Positions 6,542 to 11,954 of a stretch of DNA of 11,954 nucleotides are shown piece after piece. This DNA is from Candidatus Calditenuaceae archaeon JGI OTU-1. GTDB taxonomy: Archaea; Thermoproteota; Nitrososphaeria_A; Caldarchaeales; Calditenuaceae. The position numbers were made by a program, and so were the translations under genes. The stretch spans positions 1 through 11,954 of the forward strand of contig AWOE01000017.1 in assembly GCA_000494145.1 (NCBI GenBank), read 5' to 3'. Under the pieces are notes generated by a model. It made no database searches. It was not told where the DNA came from and saw nothing but the letters and a program-made list of their open reading frames with translations. The first letter of the stretch is position 1. Each line of letters begins with the position of its first letter.

Positions 6542-7822
6542 ATGTCCACGGGTGGAGTCTCAAGACCCCTCTTTGCGGCGGCTTTGATCGCCGCTCTCCT
6601 GCTGGGCCTCTTCGGCGGTTACCTCGCAGCCGGGTCGACGGTTGGAGCCGGCACCGTGACCGTCACTAGGGAGATTGAGAGGACGGTGGAGCTCAGGACC
6701 ACGCTGACGGAGCGGCTGGTCCAGACGGTCACCCTCACGCGGGAGCTGCCAGTGACCGTCACGAGGACCGAGACGCAGGTGGTGGAGAGGAGGGAGCCGG
6801 AGGTCAGGTACGCCAAGCTCTTCTCGATCGAGCGGGGCGACGGTTACACGCTGGTCAAGGACGGCCTGAACAGGACGATACTGCTGGTGAGGCGGGGACA
6901 GAGCGCTCCCCAGAACGTAAGGGCCGACCTCGTGGTGCAGGTGCCGGTGGAGAGGGCCGTGCTGATGTCAGCGACGCACGTAGCCCTCGTCGAGAGGCTG
7001 AGGGAGTACTCGCCCGGGATCTGGGACAGGGTTGCGGGGATCATGTGGGGCCGCTCTTATCAGTGGTTCTTCCGTGAGGTGGAGCGGATGATCGAGGAGG
7101 GCAAGCTGGTCGACGTCGGAGCCGCCTGGTCCCCCGACTACGAGTTGCTGGTCTCGCTCAGACCCGACCTCGTGATGATCTACACGTTCGAGGGCGACCC
7201 TGTCAGGTCCAAGCTCGAAGAGCTGAAGGTGCCCTACGTGGTCAACAGCGAGTACCTCGAGGACACGCTGCTCGGGCGGTTCGAGTGGATCAAGTTCGTC
7301 GCGGCCTTCTTCGGGCTCGACGAGGTCGGTGCGGAGGTCTTCAGGCTGGTCGAACTCAGGTATCAGTTGACCTCCCACAAGGTATCGGCATCGATAATGG
7401 CTCTGGACCTCAGACCGGTGAAGGTGGCGTGGTTCTCCGTCTACAGGGGAACCATCTACGTTGCGGGGGGCCTCAGTTACGTGGCCAACTCGATCTACGA
7501 CCTCAAAGCCGTCTACGCCTTCTCAGACCTGAAGGTGACGGGCGGTGCGCAGGTCAGCCTTGAGGAGTTCGTCGCAAGGGCCAGCGACGCAGACGTCCTC
7601 GTCGTCTCGACGGACCTGATCCAGTCGCTCGAGGCGCTGACGGAGGAGATACCTCAGATCGCCGAGTTCAAGGCCGTAAGGGAGGGCAGGGTGTACCGGT
7701 TCAACTCGAACGTCTACCAGCTGGGATACATGGACACGGAGGGCTGGTTCCTGGATTTGGCGTCGATGCTGTACCCTGAGCTCTTCCCGGAACACACGCC
7801 CTCCTACTTCGTGGCGCTTTAA
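6542..7822 (+). CDS. ABC transporter substrate-binding protein, iron-siderophore/cobalamin type (FecB/BtuF-like)
   Basis: This 426-residue protein captures a metal chelate (iron-siderophore, heme or cobalamin) outside the membrane and passes it to an ABC permease. Residues about 9-31 (AAALIAALLLGLFGGYLAAG) form a signal or anchor helix; no lipobox cysteine is seen, so membrane anchoring by the helix is likely. Residues about 38-82 are a Thr/Val/Arg/Glu stalk with repeated TVTVT, TVTLT and TVTRT units, as seen in archaeal surface proteins. The rest is the PF01497 fold: LSATHVALVERL-like start, VDVGAAWSPDYELLVSLRPDLV, a long connecting helix, and VYRFNSNVYQ near the end. ATG 6542 is preferred to GTG 6497, which precedes the AT-rich promoter. 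The next gene, a FecCD permease, starts three bases after the stop, confirming the transporter role. Ligand is unknown. Confidence 0.85.
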   Translation: MSTGGVSRPLFAAALIAALLLGLFGGYLAAGSTVGAGTVTVTREIERTVELRTTLTERLVQTVTLTRELPVTVTRTETQVVERREPEVRYAKLFSIERGDGYTLVKDGLNRTILLVRRGQSAPQNVRADLVVQVPVERAVLMSATHVALVERLREYSPGIWDRVAGIMWGRSYQWFFREVERMIEEGKLVDVGAAWSPDYELLVSLRPDLVMIYTFEGDPVRSKLEELKVPYVVNSEYLEDTLLGRFEWIKFVAAFFGLDEVGAEVFRLVELRYQLTSHKVSASIMALDLRPVKVAWFSVYRGTIYVAGGLSYVANSIYDLKAVYAFSDLKVTGGAQVSLEEFVARASDADVLVVSTDLIQSLEALTEEIPQIAEFKAVREGRVYRFNSNVYQLGYMDTEGWFLDLASMLYPELFPEHTPSYFVAL

Positions 7823-7825
7823 GAA

Positions 7826-7941
7826 ATGAGGCGATACGTGCTGCCGGTCCTGCCTGCCTCCCTACTCGGATCGGTCCTTCTCTCCGCGGCGACCGGTTCA
7901 GTGAAGGTTCCGCTGGAGTCGGTGATCGGAGGCCTCCTCGG
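7826..7941 (+). pseudogene. FecCD/BtuC-type ABC permease, cut after about 39 codons at a chimeric junction
   Basis: The first codons (MRRYVLPVLPASLLGSV, then LSAATGSVKVPLESVIGGLLG) match the N-terminal membrane helix and following GSV.vPl..vi..LlG segment of FecCD/BtuC permeases, which carry the chelate through the membrane. It starts three bases after the substrate-binding gene, the usual operon order. From about 7934-7941 the sequence becomes the reverse complement of the lutC 5' end, so the remaining nine or so membrane helices are missing. The frame stays open to 8158, but residues after about 39 are antisense lutC and not a transporter. I infer that the gene is intact in the real genome and lost here by a chimeric join, rather than being a true pseudogene. 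Confidence 0.75.
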
Positions 7942-8036
7942 GGCGCATAACCCTCAGACCCCTTTCGCCCAGCATGACCTTCAACACGGTGAGATTCCCC
8001 TCCACCGCGACGAGAGAACCTTCCTTCAGGTGAGAG
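7942..8036 (-). repeat. Right copy of the 95-bp exact inverted repeat
   Basis: This is the partner of bases 1-95, lying inside the inverted lutC fragment. On its left the sequence belongs to the permease gene; on its right it continues into the real lutC start and promoter. Confidence 0.97.
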
Positions 8037-8137
8037 GCGATCGCATCCGCCGCACCCTCCAGCCCCTCGACCTCGATGACCGTCACGCCGTTCCTCCGGG
8101 CCCTCAGCTCGAAGCCCTCCGCCTCCGAGGCCACCAA
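7942..8137 (-). pseudogene. lutC: 5' fragment of lutC (start and first ~65 codons), inverted
   Basis: Reading the minus strand, this piece encodes the N-terminus of the LutC-like protein: after TTG 8137 or GTG 8134 it runs SEAEGFELRARRNGVTVIEV and then SHLKEGSLVAVEGNLTVLKV, MLGERGLRVMR. From 8036 to 7942 it is identical to bases 1-95. After that the frame continues only into reversed permease sequence and stops at 7898. GTG 8134 is the likelier start, lying about 27 bases after the TATA-like CGTAAATC on the minus strand (8164-8157); TTG 8137 adds one residue. Joined to base 1 it restores a complete, in-frame lutC. It is therefore best treated as the true beginning of the gene at the left edge, not as a separate gene. 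Confidence 0.85.
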
Positions 8138-8154
8138 CGGACCCGGGACCGGGC

Positions 8155-8212
8155 TTGATTTACGCTTGACCCGGCGAACCGGGCATCAGGGATTCAGGAA
8201 TCACACTTATAA
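8155..8212. promoter_or_regulatory. Divergent promoter region: lutC start (minus) and GPN GTPase (plus)
   Basis: On the plus strand CACTTATAAT (8203-8212) precedes TTG 8237 by about 29 bases. On the minus strand CGTAAATC (8164-8157) precedes GTG 8134 by about 27. The ~100-base gap thus has one TATA-like element for each direction. If the lutC fragment is the real gene start, this is the native lut promoter. Confidence 0.5.
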
Positions 8213-8236
8213 TGAGAGGGGAAAGGGGGAGGGCGG

Positions 8237-8998
8237 TTGAGGACGATCTTCCTGATAGGCACCGCCTCGTCCGGGAAGTCGACGCTGACCTCGGCGCTGG
8301 CCGACTGGCTGAAGGAGAACGAGCAGTCGGTGGCGACGGTGAACCTAGACCCGGCCGTCATCAGCCTCCCCTACGAGCCCGATGTGGACGTCAGGGAGCT
8401 CGTCGACTACGAGCAGATAATGGCCGTAAGGGGAGTGGGCCCCAACTCGGCCCTGATCTACTCGATAAGGGAGGTGGCCAGGAACGTCGAGACGCTGGTC
8501 GAGGAGATAAGGGACCTCGCCGTCGACTACGTCCTCGTCGACACGCCGGGCCAGATGGAGATCTTCGCCTTCAGGAAGGAGGGGACGACGATAGCGAGGG
8601 CGCTGACCCTCGAGAGGGGCGCAATAACGTACCTCGTCGATCCTGTCCTGGCCAGCGGTCCCAGGTCCTTCGCGGCCTCGATGTTCCTCGCGGCCTCGGT
8701 CTTCCTGAGGTTCTCGATGCCGATGCTGATGGCCGTGACGAAGATCGACATCGTCCCTCCGAGGCACATGAAGCGGATAGCCAGGTGGATGGAGTCGCAG
8801 GAGTACTTCGAGCAGGACCTCGAGCTGAGCTCAGGCGGTGTGATGATGCTGATGGCGCGGGAGGTGGCGAGGGCCGTCGGCGAGATCAGGTCCATGATAC
8901 CCTACGTGATGCTCTCCTCCAAGACGCTCGAGGGCTTCCCCGCCCTGCACATGGTAATTACCCGCCTCTTCGGAGAGGGGGAGGACGAGCTGAGATGA
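8237..8998 (+). CDS. GPN-loop GTPase (ATP/GTP-binding protein, PAB0955-like)
   Basis: This 253-residue protein is a GPN-loop GTPase, a cytoplasmic dimeric SIMIBI-class NTPase. Eukaryotic relatives (GPN1-3) assist RNA polymerase II assembly or import; the archaeal role is not settled. Visible motifs in order: P-loop GTASSGKST (8-16), NLDPA (36-40) with the base-activating aspartate, the defining insertion G68-P69-N70 in VRGVGPNSAL, DTPGQMEIF (102-110), TKIDIV (168-173, the NKxD position) and SSKT (227-230). Length is normal for the family. TTG 8237 is chosen because the P-loop strand follows at once, GGGGGAGGG lies just upstream, and TATA-like CACTTATAAT is about 29 bases before it. Its TGA overlaps the ATG of the coiled-coil gene, so the two are translationally coupled. 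Confidence 0.93.
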   Translation: MRTIFLIGTASSGKSTLTSALADWLKENEQSVATVNLDPAVISLPYEPDVDVRELVDYEQIMAVRGVGPNSALIYSIREVARNVETLVEEIRDLAVDYVLVDTPGQMEIFAFRKEGTTIARALTLERGAITYLVDPVLASGPRSFAASMFLAASVFLRFSMPMLMAVTKIDIVPPRHMKRIARWMESQEYFEQDLELSSGGVMMLMAREVARAVGEIRSMIPYVMLSSKTLEGFPALHMVITRLFGEGEDELR

Positions 8999-9894
8999 GC
9001 GGATACGAGAGCGGATCTCTTGAGGAACAGATCTACGCGTTGAAGGAGAGGATCAGCGAGCTCGAGGGCAAGATAACGGAGGTCAAGGCCGAGGCTCTGG
9101 AGTATCACCGCCGCAGGAACGAGCTGCGCGACGAGCTCCAGCGGATAAGGGAGAGGGTGGCCGAGCTGAAGGCGGAGAAGATCAGCCTCCTTGAGACGGC
9201 GAGGCAGCTCAGGGGCGAGGTGAGACGGCTGAGGGAGGAACTGCTGAACGCGGTCTTCGAGGTCAGGAGCAAGCGCGGCGAGATCAAGGGCACCCTCAAG
9301 CGGATAGACGTCGAGAAGATCAGGAGGAGGCTGGACGAGATCGACCTGTACCTCGCCGCGCACAGGGTTCGGAGGGAGGAGGAACGGAGGCTCTTCGAGG
9401 AGGCCTCGAGGCTCGAGGCGATGCTGAACGAGTACGAGAGGGCTCTGAGGATCAACGAGGAGCTGCTGAGAATGTACCCTGAGATCGAGGCGAAGAAGAA
9501 GGCCCTCGACGAGAAGAGGGCTGCGCTGGACGAGATCGACAACCGCATCTCCGCGATCACGTCGGAGATGAACTCCCTGAACGCCCGGTACGACATGCTC
9601 AAGGCCGAGCTGGAGGAGGTCCGGAAGAAGTACACGCAGGCGAAGAACGTCTGGGACAGGTACGAGGCAGAGGTGATCCTCCTGGCGTCGAGGGTCTTCG
9701 ACCTGAGGAGGGCTCTCAGGTCCGAGAGGGAGGAGTACCTGAAGCGGAGGATATCCGCCATAAAGGAGAGGAAGAAGCGGGAGGCGCTCGAGAAGCTCTC
9801 GAGGGGTGAGAAGATCGACTTCGAGGAGCTGAAGCTCCTGGTGGACGACGACGAGATCTTCGAGATCTTCAAGCAGGCCAGCGGAGGCACCTGA
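8995..9894 (+). CDS. Archaeal coiled-coil protein (COG1340-like)
   Basis: The 299-residue product is almost entirely alpha-helical coiled coil, with long heptad-type runs rich in E, K, R and L from about residue 8 to 260 (for example LKERISELEGKITEVKAEAL and LNARYDMLKAELEEVRKKY) and breaks near YPEIE. The C-terminal segment LEKLSRGEKIDFEELKLLV is a conserved tail in archaeal coiled-coil proteins of the COG1340 type; some are mislabelled phosphoserine phosphatase in databases. No catalytic motif or membrane segment is seen. Function is unknown; the ATGA overlap with the GPN GTPase suggests the two act together, possibly around transcription, ribosomes or large assemblies, which is inference only. 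ATG 8995 is the start; the frame upstream is a shadow of the GTPase. Confidence 0.85.
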   Translation: MSGYESGSLEEQIYALKERISELEGKITEVKAEALEYHRRRNELRDELQRIRERVAELKAEKISLLETARQLRGEVRRLREELLNAVFEVRSKRGEIKGTLKRIDVEKIRRRLDEIDLYLAAHRVRREEERRLFEEASRLEAMLNEYERALRINEELLRMYPEIEAKKKALDEKRAALDEIDNRISAITSEMNSLNARYDMLKAELEEVRKKYTQAKNVWDRYEAEVILLASRVFDLRRALRSEREEYLKRRISAIKERKKREALEKLSRGEKIDFEELKLLVDDDEIFEIFKQASGGT

Positions 9895-9943
9895 GGCTTA
9901 GACGCAAAAGGTCCAAATCCGAAGCCGTCGGGTCTGGTAGGGG

Positions 9944-11032
9944 TTGGAAGTACCTCCTGAGCAGGCAGAAGAGGTCAGGGCCCTCGTATCGAGGCACTTC
10001 ACCGTGACGGACGTCTTCTACGAGGGAGGGAGCCTCACCTTCAGGGTCTTCGAGACCGAGATCAAGGAGAGGTTCAAGTCCCTTTGGCGTGAGCTCTCGA
10101 AGAAGGGCTACGTCCCCGTCTCGGAGCGCGACGAGGCCGGCGTCAAGGTGAAGGTCTACCGGCTCCATATGGGGACCTGGAGGAGGACTCCGTTGCCGCT
10201 CATTTTACTTGTGGTGACCGTCGCGACCACGTTCCTCGACGGCTACCTCAGGTCGCTGGGTGGCGGTGACCTCCTGAGGCCGCCCTACAACGATCCGCTC
10301 TTCAGCGCAGCCGTTTACACCGCAGCCGTCATGGCCATAATCGGGATCCACGAGCTCGGTCACAAGATCTCGGCCAGGATCGACGGCATCGAGACGAGCC
10401 TCCCCTACTTCATCCCCGGGATACCGGGCACCATACCGACCTTCGGGGCCGTGATCTTCCAGAGGGGCCCCATCGCCAACAAGGACGACCTCTTCGACCT
10501 CGGGGTCAGCGGACCCATTGCAGGCTTCGCGGTCGCCTTGGTCGTCACCTACCTCTCGTACTCGACGGCCACGTGGCTTCCCGCAGAAGAGGTGATGAGG
10601 CTGGTGGAGGAGGGAAGGGTCGCGGTACTCGGGGCGCCCCTGATCTTCGAGCTCTTCGACGCCCTCATGGGCAGGGGAGACCTGGTCCCGATATTCCCGC
10701 CCTTCGGCTTCGCGGCCTGGCTGGGCATGGTGGTGACGAGCCTCAACCTCCTCCCCATCTGGCAGCTCGACGGCGGGAGGATCTTCAGGAGCTTCCTCTC
10801 GCGCAGGGGCCATCTGATAGCCTCCTACGTCTGCGTGGCCATCTTAGCCCTCACCGGTTACTTCTTCTTCGCCATCCTCCTGTTGCTGATGATGCGGACC
10901 CCGGCCGACATCCCCGTGCTCGACAACGTCTCGGCGCTCTCGTGGAAGAGGAGGGTCGCGGTTGTAGGCGTGATAGGGATGACGCTGGTCACCTTCGTCG
11001 TGATGTGGTTGCCCGTGCCGCTCAGGATCTAG
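9944..11032 (+). CDS. Membrane-embedded M50 (site-2-type) zinc metalloprotease
   Basis: This 362-residue protein is an intramembrane protease of family M50. The N-terminal ~75 residues form a soluble alpha/beta domain (VTDVFYEGGSLTFRVFETEI). Membrane segments follow at about 84-100, 120-140, 190-207, 255-272, 291-318 and 337-356. The zinc motif HELGH is at 136-140 within AVMAIIGIHELGHKISA, and the third-ligand motif LDGG at 275-278 in NLLPIWQLDGGRIFRS. Between them FGAVIFQRGPIANKDDLFDL and GVSGPIAGF match the archaeal/EGY-like subgroup. It cleaves membrane-bound substrates, commonly regulators; the target here is unknown. Start TTG 9944 gives a compact N-terminus after an AT-containing gap (GCAAAAGGTCCAAATCC, about 9903-9919) that could be a promoter. 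It is codirectional with the coiled-coil gene, 49 bases downstream. Confidence 0.9.
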   Translation: MEVPPEQAEEVRALVSRHFTVTDVFYEGGSLTFRVFETEIKERFKSLWRELSKKGYVPVSERDEAGVKVKVYRLHMGTWRRTPLPLILLVVTVATTFLDGYLRSLGGGDLLRPPYNDPLFSAAVYTAAVMAIIGIHELGHKISARIDGIETSLPYFIPGIPGTIPTFGAVIFQRGPIANKDDLFDLGVSGPIAGFAVALVVTYLSYSTATWLPAEEVMRLVEEGRVAVLGAPLIFELFDALMGRGDLVPIFPPFGFAAWLGMVVTSLNLLPIWQLDGGRIFRSFLSRRGHLIASYVCVAILALTGYFFFAILLLLMMRTPADIPVLDNVSALSWKRRVAVVGVIGMTLVTFVVMWLPVPLRI

Positions 11033-11102
11033 GTCGCTGCAGCAGGGACCGGCTCAGCAGCCGCAAGGACAACGGGCGAGGGGCCGTCGGCCGCCGGCTC
11101 GG

Positions 11103-11954
11103 TCAGACCTGCTGGAACCCCAGGGCTCCCCTCCTCATCACCGCCACCCTGACCTCCCTGCCGACGAAGCGCGTGGCCGCGTGGACCATATCGTCGACTT
11201 TAGGAACCTGCCGGATCCCGAGTAAGTCCTGAACGATCGCACGGGGCAAAGGCGCGTTCGTGAAGAGCCTGACCCTCGACCTTTCGTCCCTGAACCTCTT
11301 CGCCAGGAGAGAGTAGGCGTCACCAGTCCCGTCCCGGCTCCCGACGACCATCCGCTCCAGAGCCGTGCTCGAACCGAAGCCCTCGCCGCAGCCGCACACG
11401 AGCCCCAACACCCTTCCGTCACCCGCGAGGTCCGAGGCGCTGAGGGCCACCATCAGGGACCCGACGAAGGTCCTGTCGAAGGGGAAGCCGCCGGGCGAGC
11501 AGATGACCAGGTCGTATCTCCTCTCGGGCCGCTGCACAGCAGGTCGATGCTCTGAGAAACCGAGGAACATGCCCCTCGCGTCAAGCAGGTAGCGCTGGAC
11601 CTGGACCTTCAGGGCTTCGTGGGGGACCCCGAGGGTTCTGAAGAAGACCTCGGCCAGCGAGCGGTCGTCGAGCGCGTGGAGGACCGAGCTGACCTCAGGT
11701 ACCACCAGGAGGACCTCCCCCTTCCCCGCAAGCCTCTCACCGAGAGCCCTGAGCTCGGAGACGTCGCCGACGGGTATCGCGCCCTTCTCCTCGACGGCCC
11801 GTCTCAGCTCGGCTCCCGAATGGGGCGACTCGAGATCGGCCCAGGAGACTGCGTAGGTCGTCCCGGAGGGAAGCCTGCCGATCAGCTCGCCGACCGACGA
11901 GGGCGACGCGAAGGTCACGTCAACCAGCACAACGGACGGCTCTCGCTCTAGAAC
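11103..11954 (-). CDS. LarA-like (DUF2088) protein, C-terminal part, cut by the right edge
   Basis: The frame is open to the last base, so the N-terminal part lies outside. The 283 visible residues include YDLVICSPGGFPFDRTF, a spaced alanine-rich helix, GRVLGLVCGCGEGFGSS and a final segment with RVRLFTNAPLPRAIVQDLLG; these match the layout of the C-terminal domain of LarA, the nickel-pincer lactate racemase (VI.s.GGyP.D..., ...GGvIil...C.eG.G...). The cofactor-binding lysine and catalytic histidines of LarA lie in the N-terminal half and cannot be checked. Many archaeal homologues act on other 2-hydroxyacids or are untested. GTG 11930 is only an internal candidate start. It converges on the M50 gene, separated by 70 bases. 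Family call moderate; activity uncertain. Confidence 0.6.
   Translation of the reverse strand, partial: VLEREPSVVLVDVTFASPSSVGELIGRLPSGTTYAVSWADLESPHSGAELRRAVEEKGAIPVGDVSELRALGERLAGKGEVLLVVPEVSSVLHALDDRSLAEVFFRTLGVPHEALKVQVQRYLLDARGMFLGFSEHRPAVQRPERRYDLVICSPGGFPFDRTFVGSLMVALSASDLAGDGRVLGLVCGCGEGFGSSTALERMVVGSRDGTGDAYSLLAKRFRDERSRVRLFTNAPLPRAIVQDLLGIRQVPKVDDMVHAATRFVGREVRVAVMRRGALGFQQV

Noticed and set aside
7942..8158. Continuation of the permease frame to a 110-residue protein
   Set aside because: After residue 39 it is the antisense of lutC, rich in R, P and H, with no membrane helix; it exists only because of the junction.
8212..8994. Upstream extension of the coiled-coil frame to 560 residues
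   Set aside because: The added part is a second frame of the GPN GTPase gene with arginine/glycine-rich nonsense composition; the real start is ATG 8995.
11033..11102. Possible structured RNA between the M50 and LarA-like genes
   Set aside because: The short GC-rich gap contains GGCCGTCGGCC-type self-complementarity, but no conserved RNA pattern and no T-run; probably just a convergent spacer.
1..11954. Transposon or integrated element as the cause of the inverted repeat
   Set aside because: The repeated DNA is coding sequence of lutC itself, with no transposase, recombinase, target duplication or tRNA attachment site in the window.

Overview
The window looks archaeal, most likely from a GC-rich hot-spring member of the Thermoproteota (an Aigarchaeota/Nitrososphaeria-type lineage is possible but not provable here). 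The grounds are short TATA-like AT islands about 25-30 bases before GTG/TTG/ATG starts with little or no leader, heavy use of AGG arginine codons, an archaeal-type RNase Z, and a GPN-loop GTPase followed by an archaeal coiled-coil protein (COG1340-like). I see no tRNA, rRNA, CRISPR array or insertion sequence.

Layout: (1) 1-2502 holds a 5'-truncated lutC and, overlapping it by ATGA, a long lutB-lutA fusion for lactate-type 2-hydroxyacid oxidation. (2) 2644-4263 holds a phosphoribosyltransferase and RNase Z. (3) 4231-5695 is a minus-strand three-gene run: a small four-cysteine protein, a UPF0173-like metallo-hydrolase, and an unrecognised CxxC protein whose 3' end overlaps that of rnz. (4) 5743-7941 holds TatD-like DNase, an iron/cobalamin-type substrate-binding protein, and the first ~39 codons of its FecCD/BtuC permease. 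(5) 7942-8137 is an inverted second copy of the lutC 5' end. (6) 8237-11032 holds GPN-loop GTPase, coiled-coil protein and a membrane M50 protease. (7) 11103-11954, minus strand, is the C-terminal part of a LarA-like (DUF2088) protein running off the right edge.

The most important observation is structural. Bases 1-95 are an exact inverted copy of 8036-7942. The second copy carries the missing lutC start, and joining 8137->8037 (minus strand) to 1->439 gives an in-frame lutC of exactly 180 codons. The FecCD permease is cut at the same junction, with 7 bases of microhomology. The simplest reading is that the join at about 7934-7941 is a chimera, probably from DNA amplification or assembly, and that the true order is larA-like / M50 / coiled coil / GPN GTPase / lutC / lutBA / ... 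/ substrate-binding protein / permease. A genuine invertible 7.8-kb segment is the alternative.

If corrected, the lut genes lie divergently beside the GPN operon with a shared promoter region, and a possible lactate racemase relative lies a few genes away. This suggests, but does not prove, a lactate-use neighbourhood. I found no convincing undescribed system beyond the small minus-strand cluster of unknown function.
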